64,000 nt of DNA from Peptoniphilaceae bacterium. Lineage in GTDB: Bacteria; Bacillota; Clostridia; Tissierellales; Peptoniphilaceae. Shown in pieces: positions 52,486 through 61,759 of the stretch. The first letter of the stretch is position 1, and the number at the start of each line of letters is the position of its first letter. The position numbers were made by a program, and so were the translations under genes. The stretch lies in contig CABJAE010000006.1 in NCBI GenBank assembly GCA_902363535.1, forward strand, positions 53,523 to 117,522, given 5' to 3'. Below the pieces are notes generated by a model. The model was not told where the DNA came from, did not search any database, and was given only the letters and a program-made list of their open reading frames with translations.

Positions 52486-53742
52486 ATGACAGAAGAAAAA
52501 AAAGATCAGCGCTGCTCGTTTTGCGGCAAGTCCAAAGATCAGGTACAAAAACTGGTCCAAGGACCCGACGCCTATATTTGCGACGAATGCATTCACTTGT
52601 GCGAAGATATTTTAAGACAGGAAATGGCGCCGAAAGAGGCGGTTGCTTCCGACCATCTGCCCACGCCGGCGGAAATTAAGGCGACCTTAGACGACTACGT
52701 CATTCGCCAGGAAAGCGCCAAGCGCGCCCTGGCCGTGGCTGTTTACAATCACTACAAGCGCATTCGCACCCAAGAAGCCGGCGGAGGCGACGACAGTGTT
52801 GAAATTCAGAAGAGCAATATTTTAATGGTGGGCCCCACGGGCAGCGGCAAAACCCTTTTGGCGCAAACCATGGCCCGCATCCTGGATGTGCCCTTTGCCA
52901 TCGCCGATGCCACCTCTCTTACCGAGGCGGGCTACGTCGGCGAAGATGTGGAAAATATTATTCTGAAGCTGATTCAGGCGGCGGATTACGACATCGAAGC
53001 GGCGGAGCGGGGCATCATCTATGTGGACGAAATCGACAAGATCGCCCGCAAATCGGAAAATGTCTCCATTACCCGCGACGTGAGCGGCGAAGGGGTGCAA
53101 CAGGCCCTTTTAAAACTCATCGAAGGCACGGAGGCCAATGTTCCGCCCCAAGGAGGCAGAAAACATCCGAATCAGGAATTTATTCAAGTGGATACGTCCA
53201 ATATCCTCTTTATCTTAGGCGGTGCCTTCGATTCGTTGGATAAAATCATCGAAGCCCGCTTAGGAAAAGGCGGCATCGGCTTCGGCACGGAAATCAAACG
53301 GAGCAAGCACGACGAGGTCAACCTTCTTGAAGAACTGGAAGGGGAAGATCTCTTAAAGTACGGCTTGATCCCGGAATTTATCGGCCGTTTGCCCGTCACC
53401 GTCACCTTGGAGGAGCTGGATAAAGACGCGTTGGTTCACATTTTGACCCAACCGAAAAACGCCATCGTGAAACAGTACAAGGCCCTCTTCGCCATGGACG
53501 GCGTGGAACTGGAATTCGAAGACGACGCTTTAGACGCCATTGCGGAAAAAGCCATCAAGAAGAAATCCGGCGCCCGCGGCCTGAGAGGCACCATCGAAGA
53601 GATCATGATGGACACCATGTTCGAAATTCCTTCCATGGACGACGTGAAACGCGTCGTCGTCACCAAGGCCAGCGTCGAAGGCGACGAGGACCCGATCATG
53701 GAAAGAGACGAGCCCTTGAAAAAGATCTCGTCGGATCAATAA
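52486..53742 (+). CDS. clpX: ATP-dependent Clp protease ATP-binding subunit ClpX
   Basis: 418 residues. N-terminal Cys4 zinc domain (CSFCGKS...CDEC), Walker A GPTGSGKT, Walker [11 protein letters not shown], an IGF loop in KGGIGFG that docks on ClpP, and the C-terminal sensor-2 GARGLRG. It unfolds and feeds substrates to ClpP. It starts 11 nt after clpP. Confidence 0.97.
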   Translation: MTEEKKDQRCSFCGKSKDQVQKLVQGPDAYICDECIHLCEDILRQEMAPKEAVASDHLPTPAEIKATLDDYVIRQESAKRALAVAVYNHYKRIRTQEAGGGDDSVEIQKSNILMVGPTGSGKTLLAQTMARILDVPFAIADATSLTEAGYVGEDVENIILKLIQAADYDIEAAERGIIYVDEIDKIARKSENVSITRDVSGEGVQQALLKLIEGTEANVPPQGGRKHPNQEFIQVDTSNILFILGGAFDSLDKIIEARLGKGGIGFGTEIKRSKHDEVNLLEELEGEDLLKYGLIPEFIGRLPVTVTLEELDKDALVHILTQPKNAIVKQYKALFAMDGVELEFEDDALDAIAEKAIKKKSGARGLRGTIEEIMMDTMFEIPSMDDVKRVVVTKASVEGDEDPIMERDEPLKKISSDQ

Positions 53743-53745
53743 GCG

Positions 53746-53772
53746 AAAGGCTCACCCAGGTGGGCCTTTTTA
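53746..53772 (+). terminator. Terminator or attenuator between clpX and lon
   Basis: A stem of about 8 bp (53748-53755 with 53760-53767, loop CCAG) and five T. Confidence 0.65.
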
Positions 53773-53786
53773 TATAAGGAGAAACT

Positions 53787-56117
53787 ATGGCAATAAAAAC
53801 GGAAAACGGAACTTTTCCCCTTTTGGCCCTAAGGGATATGGTCATTTTGCCCCACGTCATCACCCATTTTGACGCGGCGAGAAAGCCGTCGGTGGCGGCC
53901 ATCGAGCGGGCGGACGGATCCGACGGCTATATCTTTGTGGTGACACAGAGAGATCCCGAAGTGGAAGAGCCCGAAGCCGAAGACCTTTACGAGACGGGCA
54001 CCATTTGTAAAATCAACCAGATCCTGCGCCTGCCCGGCGGCATCGTGCGGGTGCTCGTGAAAGGCGTGGCCCGGGGCGTGATTCAGTCGGTGGATACCTC
54101 CGGCAAGTGGATGGAAGCCGACGTGGTGCGCTACGACGACGCCGAGGAGGCTATGGAGCCGGAGCTCGAGGCCCTTTTGCGCCTCACGGAAGACGACTTG
54201 GACGAGTACATCGAAAAAAACAACAAGATCTACCCGGGCCTTTTGGATTCGGTGATTAACTACGACTCGCCCCAGGCCTTCGCCGACACCGTGGCGGGCT
54301 ACGTCAATATGAAGGCGGAAGACGCCCAAAGCATCCTCGATGCCATGGACGTGAAGGAGCGGCTCACCCGCCTGCACAGCATTTTAATGCGGGAGAACGA
54401 ACTCTTGCGCATTTCCAACGCCATCGACGACAAGGTGAAACATTCCATTAACGAAAATCAAAAGGAATACTTCCTGAAAGAGCAGATGCGCGTCATCCAG
54501 AAGGAACTCACCGGGGAAGAAGAAGAGGAAGTGGCGGAATACCGCCGTCGCCTGGAAGAGAAGGCCCTTCCCGAGGAAGTGCGGGAGAAAGCGGAGAAAG
54601 AGCTGAAGAAGCTGGAGCGCATGAACGCCGCCTCGCCGGAGTACGCGGGCCAGACCAATTACCTGGACTGGATTTTGGACCTGCCCTGGTGCGACGAAGC
54701 GGAAGAGGAACACAGTTTAAAAGAAGCCCGCAAGATTTTAGACGAGGCCCACTACGGCTTAAAGGACATTAAAGAGCGGATATTGGAATTTATCGCCCTG
54801 AGGAAGAAATCCCCGGATGCCAAGTCGCCGATCCTTTGCCTCGTCGGCCCGCCGGGCGTGGGCAAAACCAGCATCGCCGCCTCCGTTGCGGAAGCGCTGA
54901 ACAAGCCCTATGTGCGCATGAGCTTGGGCGGCATGACCGACGAAAACGAAATTCGCGGCCACCGCAGAACCTATGTGGGCGCCATGCCCGGCCGCGTCAT
55001 CAGTCTGATGAAAGAGGCGAAGAAAAACAACCCCCTCTTCCTTCTCGACGAAATCGACAAAGTGGGCAACGACTATCGGGGCGATCCGGCCTCGGGTCTC
55101 TTGGAAGTCCTGGATCCGGCGCAAAACAACAGCTTCACCGATCGGTTTTTGGAAATTCCCTTCGACCTGTCGAAAGTCTTTTTCATCACCACGGCCAACA
55201 CCACCAAGACCATTCCGGCGCCCCTTTTGGACCGCATGGAAATCATCACCATCGGCGGCTACACCCCCGAGGAGAAAAAGGAAATCGCCAAGCGCCATCT
55301 GTGGCCCAAGCATTTAAAAGATGTAGGATACAGCGCCGAGGACATGACCATTTCCGACAATGCCATCGACACCATGATCGAAAACTACACGAAAGAAGCC
55401 GGTGTCCGCATGTTGGACAAGGAGCTGGCGAAAATCGTGCGCAAGGTGAATTTGGAATTTTTGGAAACGGGCAAGAAAAAGGCCCACATTACCAATCGCA
55501 ATCTGAACAAATATCTGGGCGAGAAAAAGGCCCTGGAAAAGGACATCGAAGAGGAAGACCTCATCGGCTACGTCAACGGCCTGGCCTGGACGGCGGTGGG
55601 CGGCGTGCTTTTGGGCATCGAAGTGAACATCGTGCCGGGCAAGGGCAAGATTCAACTCACCGGCCAGCTGGGCAATGTCATGAGGGAATCGGCGCAGGCG
55701 GCCCTTACCTATATTTGGAGCGTGGAAGAAAAATTAGGCCTTCCTGAAGACTTTAAGGACAAACACGACATCCACATTCACGTCCCCGACGGCGCCACGC
55801 CGAAAGACGGCCCCTCGGCGGGCATCGCCATGACCACGGCCCTGTACTCCGCCATGGCGAAAATTCCCGTGAATCGCTTCGTGGCCATGACCGGCGAAGT
55901 CACCCTTCGCGGCCGCGTGCTCCCCATCGGCGGGCTCAAGGAGAAGCTTCTCGCCGCGCAACGGGCCGGCGTGAAAACCGTCCTCGTGCCCAAGGCCAAT
56001 CTCAGGGACTTAAAGGACATGGATTCTCCCTCCATTAAAAAGCTCAACGTCATCGGCGTGGAGCACATGGATGAAGTATTGAAAGAGGCGATGGTACGTG
56101 AAGATACGTCAGTGTGA
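53787..56117 (+). CDS. lon: ATP-dependent protease Lon
   Basis: 776 residues. N-terminal substrate-binding domain (FPLLALRDMVILPH), AAA+ module with GPPGVGKTS and FLLDEIDK, and the C-terminal Ser-Lys protease with DGPSAGIAM (Ser677) and GGLKEKLLAA (Lys720). It degrades misfolded and regulatory proteins. It overlaps ysxC by 20 nt, as in B. subtilis, where lonA is followed by ysxC. Confidence 0.97.
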   Translation: MAIKTENGTFPLLALRDMVILPHVITHFDAARKPSVAAIERADGSDGYIFVVTQRDPEVEEPEAEDLYETGTICKINQILRLPGGIVRVLVKGVARGVIQSVDTSGKWMEADVVRYDDAEEAMEPELEALLRLTEDDLDEYIEKNNKIYPGLLDSVINYDSPQAFADTVAGYVNMKAEDAQSILDAMDVKERLTRLHSILMRENELLRISNAIDDKVKHSINENQKEYFLKEQMRVIQKELTGEEEEEVAEYRRRLEEKALPEEVREKAEKELKKLERMNAASPEYAGQTNYLDWILDLPWCDEAEEEHSLKEARKILDEAHYGLKDIKERILEFIALRKKSPDAKSPILCLVGPPGVGKTSIAASVAEALNKPYVRMSLGGMTDENEIRGHRRTYVGAMPGRVISLMKEAKKNNPLFLLDEIDKVGNDYRGDPASGLLEVLDPAQNNSFTDRFLEIPFDLSKVFFITTANTTKTIPAPLLDRMEIITIGGYTPEEKKEIAKRHLWPKHLKDVGYSAEDMTISDNAIDTMIENYTKEAGVRMLDKELAKIVRKVNLEFLETGKKKAHITNRNLNKYLGEKKALEKDIEEEDLIGYVNGLAWTAVGGVLLGIEVNIVPGKGKIQLTGQLGNVMRESAQAALTYIWSVEEKLGLPEDFKDKHDIHIHVPDGATPKDGPSAGIAMTTALYSAMAKIPVNRFVAMTGEVTLRGRVLPIGGLKEKLLAAQRAGVKTVLVPKANLRDLKDMDSPSIKKLNVIGVEHMDEVLKEAMVREDTSV

Positions 56118-56700
56118 ACTTGAAAAAGTCGCCGTAAAAAAAGAGCAGTACCCGGCGGCGGATCTGCCGGAGTTTGCTTTTTGCGGCCGCTCCAATGTGG
56201 GTAAGAGCAGCTTCACCAACGCCATGTTGGGAAGAAAAAACCTGGCCCGCACCAGCGGCAAGCCGGGAAAGACCCGCACCATAAATTTCTACCGCATCAA
56301 CGACGCCCTGCGCCTCGTGGATCTGCCGGGCTACGGCTACGCCGTGGCGTCGAAAAAAGAACAGGACGCCTGGGCCAAGACCATTAATGAATACCTGGAA
56401 AGTCGCGACAATTTGGCGGAGCTGATACTCCTCGTGGACATGCGCCACGAGCCCACGGCCAAGGACAAGGAAATGTACGCTTGGATATTGGAAAACGACT
56501 TTGCCGGCCTCGTCGTGGCCACAAAGGCCGACAAATTATCGAAAAATCAGCGGCACAAAGCCTTTGCCACCATTAAAAAAGCATTGAACGTGCCCTACGA
56601 CGACCTCATCGTCCCATACAGCGCCGTCACCAAAGAAAACGTGGACGTGCTGTGGGAGATCCTCGACGACATGGCGGCCTATTACAGAAAAAAAGACTGA
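56098..56700 (+). CDS. ysxC: Ribosome biogenesis GTPase YsxC/EngB
   Basis: 200 residues. G1 GRSNVGKSS, G2 region TSGKPGKTRTINFYR, G3 DLPGYGYA, and G4 TKADKL. It is an essential GTPase in 50S subunit assembly. The GTG start at 56098 lies inside lon; translation is likely coupled. The length is normal. Confidence 0.95.
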   Translation: MKIRQCELEKVAVKKEQYPAADLPEFAFCGRSNVGKSSFTNAMLGRKNLARTSGKPGKTRTINFYRINDALRLVDLPGYGYAVASKKEQDAWAKTINEYLESRDNLAELILLVDMRHEPTAKDKEMYAWILENDFAGLVVATKADKLSKNQRHKAFATIKKALNVPYDDLIVPYSAVTKENVDVLWEILDDMAAYYRKKD

Positions 56701-56702
56701 AA

Positions 56703-56735
56703 AAAATCCATTGGGCGCGGGCTCAATGGATTTTC
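56703..56735. terminator. Terminator of the lon-ysxC operon
   Basis: An 11-bp stem (56703-56713 with 56724-56734) with A and T runs. Confidence 0.85.
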
Positions 56736-56751
56736 TGTGTATATGGCCAAT

Positions 56752-56778
56752 AAAAAAGGCGCGGCATAAGCCGCGCTC
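56752..56778 (-). terminator. Terminator of the rubredoxin gene
   Basis: A 7-bp GC stem (56759-56765 with 56770-56776) followed on the minus strand by six T. Confidence 0.88.
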
Positions 56779-56789
56779 TTTATATGCGA

Positions 56790-56951
56790 TTATTCAGCCT
56801 TTTCGAAGTCGTCTTTGCTGGCGCCGCAGAGGGGGCATTCCCAATCAGCGGGGAGATCAGCAAAAGCGGTACCGGGCTTTACACCGTTGTCCGGGTCGCC
56901 TTCGGCGGGGTCGTAAATGTAACCACATACTTGGCATTCATATTTGTCCAT
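56790..56951 (-). CDS. Rubredoxin
   Basis: 53 residues on the minus strand, with both iron-binding knuckles, [12 protein letters not shown] and WECPLCGA, giving Fe(Cys)4. The core [17 protein letters not shown] is classic. It is a one-electron carrier, in anaerobes often used to reduce superoxide reductase or rubrerythrin for oxygen defence. The ATG at 56951 has AAAGGAG 9 nt upstream. It lies alone on the minus strand between plus-strand operons, with its own promoter and terminator. Confidence 0.96.
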   Translation of the reverse strand: MDKYECQVCGYIYDPAEGDPDNGVKPGTAFADLPADWECPLCGASKDDFEKAE

Positions 56952-56992
56952 GTGTTGAACTCCTTTCAATTGTTAACTTGTCAACTGCTTAT

Positions 56993-56998
56993 ATTATA
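56993..56998 (-). promoter_or_regulatory. -10 box of the rubredoxin promoter
   Basis: TATAAT on the minus strand, 42 nt before the ATG; the -35 is weak. A TTGACAA/GTTAACAA pair lies just downstream (about 56966-56985). Confidence 0.5.
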
Positions 56999-57140
56999 CC
57001 CGGGGAATGGAAAAAGTAACAGAGGAAATGAAAAATTCAAAAAAGAAAAGAAAAGCATAAGGGAAAGCTGAGAAAATCCCCTTCGCCCCGGTTTTTTTCG
57101 GAACCTTCTTGGGTAAAAAGAAACCATAGGGGTGAAAGAA

Positions 57141-57536
57141 ATGAGAGAAGTGCGTACCTATGAAGGGGCCGTGGCCAGCGACATGGAGGCTCTGCGCGGA
57201 TTTATCGCCGAGACCATGGAGGCCATCGCGGCATATATTCCCAATCGGGATCTACAATATAATATTCGCCTGATCATCGACGAGCTCATGGTAAACGGCG
57301 CCGATCACGGGAACGCATGGAACCGGGACAAGCAGGTCTTTTTGCGCATCGACATGGAGCCCGATCGGATGCGCATCGCCGTGCGGGACGAAGGGGAAGG
57401 CTTTTACTATTCCGCGGAAGATTTTGAGTGCACCACCGACAGCTGCTGCGGCCGAGGCCTTTTCATCGTGGAATCCATTTGTCGCTCTGTGGAATACAAG
57501 GGCAATTCCATTCACTGTTTAATGGATTTGGTTTAA
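57141..57536 (+). CDS. RsbW/SpoIIAB-like histidine-kinase-type ATPase (anti-sigma family)
   Basis: 131 residues from the ATG at 57141, which has AGGGGTG 7 nt upstream. The small GHKL fold shows the N box IIDELMVNGADHGN, G1 RDEGEGF and G2 CGRGLFIVESI. This is the RsbW/SpoIIAB group of serine kinases and anti-sigma factors. The usual partner genes, an STAS antagonist and a sigma factor, are absent from its sides. It may act alone or with distant partners. The CC pair before the G2 box (DSCCGRG) is unusual. Confidence 0.82.
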   Translation: MREVRTYEGAVASDMEALRGFIAETMEAIAAYIPNRDLQYNIRLIIDELMVNGADHGNAWNRDKQVFLRIDMEPDRMRIAVRDEGEGFYYSAEDFECTTDSCCGRGLFIVESICRSVEYKGNSIHCLMDLV

Positions 57537-57575
57537 AACATGGGTAAGCGCCTTTCGTGAAAGGGAAAAATGCTG

Positions 57576-57618
57576 TATAATAGATAAGTTGAAGGATTGG
57601 GCAACCGATCCTATTTTT
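57576..57618 (+). promoter_or_regulatory. typA promoter -10 and leader terminator/attenuator
   Basis: TATAAT (57576-57581) is followed, right after the expected start, by an 8-bp hairpin (57593-57600 with 57605-57612) with a GCAA tetraloop and then TATTTTTAT. It could attenuate transcription into typA or insulate it. Confidence 0.5.
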
Positions 57619-57647
57619 ATGGCGGCTTTTGCCGAGAAAGGAAGTTT

Positions 57648-59468
57648 ATGGAACAGAGAGATATTCGAAATATAGCCATCATTGCCCACGTCGACCACGG
57701 AAAGACCACCTTAGTCGACGTGCTACTCAGGCAATCCGGCGTGTTCCGTGACAATCAAGTGGTAGCGGAGCGGGTTATGGACTCCGGAGACATCGAAAAG
57801 GAACGGGGCATTACGATTCTGTCGAAAAACACGGCGATTCAATACGGGGACACGAAGATCAATATTATCGACACGCCGGGCCACGCGGATTTCGGCGGCG
57901 AAGTGGAACGGGTGTTGAAAATGGTCTCCGGCGTGGTCTTGTTGGTGGACGCCTTCGAAGGCCCCATGCCCCAAACGAAATTCGTTTTGAAAAAAGCCTT
58001 CGAACTTGGCCTGGACGTCATCGTCTGCATTAACAAAGTGGACCGCCCCGGCGCCCGTCCGGAAGAAGTGGAAAACGAAGTGTTGGATCTGTTTATCGAA
58101 TTGGGCGCCGACGAAGATGTGTTGGATTCGCCCTTTATCTACGCGTCGGCGAAGGAAGGTTGGGCTTCGGAATCCGCCGATGGGACAGGTGAAAACATGA
58201 AACCCCTGTTCGAAGCCATTATTAAACACATCGAGCCGCCGATGATGGACGTGGATAAGCCCGCGCAGCTTTTAATCTCCACCATCGACTACAACGAATA
58301 CGTGGGCCGCATCGGCATCGGCCGAATCGAAAACGGCACCATCAAAAAAGGCGACAGCATGGTGCTTTTAAATGCCGCTGATCCGAACAAACGTGAATCG
58401 GTAAAGATTAACAAGATCTACGAATTCGAAGGCCTGGATCGCGTAGAAAAAGACGGCTCTTCCGTCGGCAACATCGTGGCCGTGACGGGGATCGAAGACA
58501 TTAATATCGGCGACACCATTGCGGATCCGGAAAAGGGCGAAGCCCTGGAATTCGTGAAGATCTCCGAGCCCACCCTGTCCATGACTTTCTCCGTCAACGA
58601 CTCGCCCTTTGCGGGCAGAGAAGGGGAATTCGTCACCTCTCGGCAACTCAGAACCCGCCTGTACCGTGAACTTGAAACGGACGTGAGCTTAAAGGTGGAA
58701 GACACGGACAGCACCGATGCCTTTAAGGTCAGCGGCCGCGGCGAATTGCACCTTTCCGTCTTAATCGAAAACCTGCGCCGGGAAGGCTATGAATTCCAAG
58801 TCTCCAAGCCGGAAGTGCTCTACAAAACCGTGGACGGCAAGCGCTATGAGCCCATGGAAAAAGTCACCATCGACGTGAATCAGGAATTCATCGGCTCCAT
58901 TATCGAAAAGCTGGGCCGCAGAAAAGGCGAGCTCTTAACCATGCAAGAGCCGGTCGGCGGCTATTCCCGCCTCGTCTTCCGCATTCCCGCCCGTGGCCTC
59001 ATCGGCTATCGTCAGGAATTTATTACGGACACCAAGGGCAACGGCATTATGAACTCCCAGTTCGAGGACTACGCTCCCTACAAGGGCGACATTCCCCGCC
59101 GCAAAACCGGCTCTATTATCTCCTTCGACACGGGCACCGCGTCGGCCTACGGCCTGCACAACGCCCAAGACCGCGGGGATCTCTTCGTGGAACCGGGGGA
59201 AGAAGTGTACGCCGGCATGGTGGTGGGTTCCTCGCCCAAGGGGCTGGATCTGGAAGTCAGCGTCACCAAGACGAAGAAGCAGACCAATGTGCGGGCCTCG
59301 GGCAGCGACGAAGCCCTGCGCCTCTCGCCGATTCGCGATTTGAGTCTGGAAGAAGCCATCGAGTTTATCGAAGAAGACGAACTCATTGAAATTACACCCC
59401 AGTCCTTCAGAATCAGAAAGACGATTTTGGATTCCAACAAGCGTTACAAAGCGAACAAAAACAAGTAA
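57648..59468 (+). CDS. typA: Ribosome-binding translational GTPase TypA/BipA
   Basis: 606 residues from the ATG at 57648 (AAAGGAAG). EF-G-like GTPase: AHVDHGKTT (G1), RGITI (G2), DTPGHADFGGEVER (G3), NKVDRPGA (G4), then beta-barrel, domains III and V and the TypA-specific C-terminus that ends LRKRLLDS-like (IRKTILDSNKRYK). It acts in 50S assembly and translation at low temperature or stress. Confidence 0.96.
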   Translation: MEQRDIRNIAIIAHVDHGKTTLVDVLLRQSGVFRDNQVVAERVMDSGDIEKERGITILSKNTAIQYGDTKINIIDTPGHADFGGEVERVLKMVSGVVLLVDAFEGPMPQTKFVLKKAFELGLDVIVCINKVDRPGARPEEVENEVLDLFIELGADEDVLDSPFIYASAKEGWASESADGTGENMKPLFEAIIKHIEPPMMDVDKPAQLLISTIDYNEYVGRIGIGRIENGTIKKGDSMVLLNAADPNKRESVKINKIYEFEGLDRVEKDGSSVGNIVAVTGIEDINIGDTIADPEKGEALEFVKISEPTLSMTFSVNDSPFAGREGEFVTSRQLRTRLYRELETDVSLKVEDTDSTDAFKVSGRGELHLSVLIENLRREGYEFQVSKPEVLYKTVDGKRYEPMEKVTIDVNQEFIGSIIEKLGRRKGELLTMQEPVGGYSRLVFRIPARGLIGYRQEFITDTKGNGIMNSQFEDYAPYKGDIPRRKTGSIISFDTGTASAYGLHNAQDRGDLFVEPGEEVYAGMVVGSSPKGLDLEVSVTKTKKQTNVRASGSDEALRLSPIRDLSLEEAIEFIEEDELIEITPQSFRIRKTILDSNKRYKANKNK

Positions 59469-59481
59469 CAGGAGGGAAATC

Positions 59482-59946
59482 ATGTCCAAGGAAAAAGCGT
59501 ACGCCGATTTAGAAAAAAAGGGCCTCACGGAACACTTTATTGAAACGGAAGAATCCACCGCCACCGTTGAAATGGCTGCCGCCGTTTTAGGTGTCACACC
59601 GGGGGAAATCGCCAAGTCCCTCACCTTCAGAAACGCGGAAAAAGAACCGATTTTAATCGTCATGGCCGGGGACAAGCGGGTGGACAACAAAAAGTTTAAG
59701 GCCGCCTTCCAAACCAAGGCGAAAATGCTCTCCGCCGAAGAAGTTGCCGAAGAAATCGGCCACGAAGTCGGCGGCGTCACGCCCTTCGGCGTGAATCCCG
59801 GCGTGAAAATCTACCTGGACGAAAGCTTAAAGGCCTACGATGTGGTCTATCCCGCCTGCGGCTCCGAATACGCCGTGGCAAAATTTTCCGTGGACGAATT
59901 GATCCACGCCGTGGAAGGGGAAGGCTTCGTCGACGTGTCGAAATAG
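59482..59946 (+). CDS. YbaK/EbsC-family aminoacyl-tRNA deacylase-like protein
   Basis: 154 residues from the ATG at 59482 (AGGAGGG). Its motifs AAAVLGVTPGEIAKSLTFR, VMAGDKRVDNKKFK, and GGVTPFGV are those of the YbaK/ProX superfamily, free-standing editing domains that remove wrong amino acids from tRNA(Pro) and related tRNAs. Which tRNA it edits is not clear. 13 nt after typA, so probably co-transcribed. Confidence 0.88.
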   Translation: MSKEKAYADLEKKGLTEHFIETEESTATVEMAAAVLGVTPGEIAKSLTFRNAEKEPILIVMAGDKRVDNKKFKAAFQTKAKMLSAEEVAEEIGHEVGGVTPFGVNPGVKIYLDESLKAYDVVYPACGSEYAVAKFSVDELIHAVEGEGFVDVSK

Positions 59947-60017
59947 CTTAGGCTTTCCCGCCTCTTTGCCATGGCTTGGATATTGTCTGCTATACTGGTG
60001 AAAAAGGAGGGGAGTCC

Positions 60018-60299
60018 ATGGAAATGACAAGCATGGTTCAGGATGTCGCGGATCGAAAAAAAGAGAAGAAGCGCAGAAAGCGCCGGCGCCGGCGGGTGCG
60101 TCGTTTGATTTTTCTCGCCCTTGTCTTGGCTGTGCTCGCCAAGTTCGGCTTTCTCGACGGCTTTATCTACGATCCCCAAGGTCAGTTGCAAGAAGCCATG
60201 GGCCGCATCGCGTCTTTGGGCAGCACCATCGTGGATCATCTCCCGGGCATTCGCCTGTGGATCGCAGACAAATTAAATTACATCGCACAGTTTATGTAA
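60018..60299 (+). CDS. Small basic single-pass membrane protein, unknown
   Basis: 93 residues from the ATG at 60018 after AAGGAGGGG. A stretch of about 15 Lys/Arg (RKKEKKRRKRRRRRVRR) lies before a hydrophobic helix (about 33-48), then a short extracellular part. It looks like a cytosol-inside membrane protein with a basic tail that might touch lipid head groups or nucleic acid. No family recognised. It follows the YbaK-like gene and ends in a terminator. Confidence 0.6.
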   Translation: MEMTSMVQDVADRKKEKKRRKRRRRRVRRLIFLALVLAVLAKFGFLDGFIYDPQGQLQEAMGRIASLGSTIVDHLPGIRLWIADKLNYIAQFM

Positions 60300-60327
60300 G
60301 GCTTCGGCTTCGGCCGGAGCTTTTTCC
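60299..60327 (+). terminator. Terminator after the small membrane protein gene
   Basis: A 10-bp stem (60299-60308 with 60313-60322), UUCG loop, five T. Confidence 0.85.
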
Positions 60328-60383
60328 ATGTCCGCCGTTTGCTTTTAAGGGGCGCCTGTGGGAAAATAAAATCAGGAGGCATT

Positions 60384-60956
60384 ATGTTTGGATTTAAGAA
60401 AAAACCGAAGACCTTATACGGAAAAATCGTCGAAGATCCCCGGGTGGACATCGGCGACGACGGCAGCTACGAATGGGCCGTACTGAATAAAGAAATTACA
60501 CCGACGCCGGTGAATACCGACGCCTTGGACGTGGGCATCATGGAATACTTCGGCCGGGAGGCCTTTGCTCTGGAACACATCGACCGTTTTTTTGAAAAGA
60601 ACCGGGCCCTGGAGGCCGTGGGTCATTTCGAGCAGTGGCTCTTTGCCCTGGATCAAATGGAGCGGCCCTTTTTGGGTCTCGCCATTTTGCTTATGCGTGA
60701 CAGCGAAGTGATCGAGGCGAAGAAATTCGGCATCTACCTGACCCGCTACACGGATCTCTCCCACAAGACCCAGGCGCGGGCCATCGTGGAAAATTTGGGC
60801 CGCCACGACGCCTTCAGCTACTACGCCTTGGACGCCCTCTTAAAGAGCGAAGGCGGCAGCTACGCCTTTTACGAATTGGGCTTCACCTTAGAGGGCAGGG
60901 CTCACGACATTTACGATCACATGGCCAAGGAGCTCTTGGAGAAAGGGAAAAAATGA
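60384..60956 (+). CDS. Unknown cytosolic protein upstream of cvfB
   Basis: 190 residues from the ATG at 60384 (CAGGAGG). No signal peptide or membrane segment. It is mostly alpha-helical, with many acidic and aromatic residues. No domain I recognise and no catalytic motif is visible. It overlaps cvfB by 4 nt, so it is likely an operon partner, but function is open. Confidence 0.6.
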   Translation: MFGFKKKPKTLYGKIVEDPRVDIGDDGSYEWAVLNKEITPTPVNTDALDVGIMEYFGREAFALEHIDRFFEKNRALEAVGHFEQWLFALDQMERPFLGLAILLMRDSEVIEAKKFGIYLTRYTDLSHKTQARAIVENLGRHDAFSYYALDALLKSEGGSYAFYELGFTLEGRAHDIYDHMAKELLEKGKK

Positions 60957-61759
60957 AATTAGGAAAAGTACAACAGTTAAAACTCGTGGAAAAGGGAAAA
61001 TACCTTTGGGCCACCGACGGCGAAAAGGAAGTGCCCATTCACGGCGAGATGCGGGGAAAAGACGGAGAGATGCGGGACGTGTTTTTGTACCGTGAAAACA
61101 ACGGACAGATCGCCGGCATGTTGGAGGCGCCCTTTATTCAGGTGGGGGAAGTGGCCAAGCTGAAAGTGGTGGCCAAATCGAAAATCGGCTATTTCGTCGG
61201 CATTAACGCGCCGAAAGATATCCTCCTGCCCTTCTCCGAAGCCACGGAGCGCATCGCAGAGGGAGAAAAATACCTCTTTACCATGTACGTGGACAAGTCC
61301 GAGCGCTTGGCCGTGTCCATGGAAATTAAAGACGCATTGAAATCCAACAGCCCCTACAAAAAAGGGGATCGGGTTACGGGCACGGTCTACCACGTGGGGA
61401 AAAGCGGCATTCTCGTCGCCGTAGACGACACCTACGACGGCCGCATCCCCAAGCAAGAGATGAAGGGCATCTACCACGCCGGAGACACGGTAGAGGTGCG
61501 GGTGGCCAATGTCCTCGACGACGGCAAGCTCACTTTGTCTTTGCGTGATTTCGCCCATGTGCAAATGCTTCAGGATTCCGACGTGCTTTTGGGCCTTATG
61601 GATGAAATGGGGGGAAAACTCCCCGTCGGCGACAAATCGGATCCCGAGGAGATCAAGCGGCTCACGGGTCTCACGAAAAAAGCTTTTAAGCGGGCCGTGG
61701 GCAAGCTTTATAAAGAAGGCAAGGCCGTTCCCGGACCCACGGAAACGAGAAGGAAGTAA
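60953..61759 (+). CDS. cvfB: S1-domain RNA-binding protein CvfB/YitL
   Basis: 268 residues in the CvfB layout: two or three S1-like OB domains (for example GDRVTGTVYHVGKSGILVAV) and a C-terminal winged-helix segment (DPEEIKRLTGLTKKAFKRAVGKLYKEG). CvfB affects virulence gene expression in Staphylococcus and binds RNA. It shares a base with the next start (TAATG). Confidence 0.9.
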   Translation: MKLGKVQQLKLVEKGKYLWATDGEKEVPIHGEMRGKDGEMRDVFLYRENNGQIAGMLEAPFIQVGEVAKLKVVAKSKIGYFVGINAPKDILLPFSEATERIAEGEKYLFTMYVDKSERLAVSMEIKDALKSNSPYKKGDRVTGTVYHVGKSGILVAVDDTYDGRIPKQEMKGIYHAGDTVEVRVANVLDDGKLTLSLRDFAHVQMLQDSDVLLGLMDEMGGKLPVGDKSDPEEIKRLTGLTKKAFKRAVGKLYKEGKAVPGPTETRRK

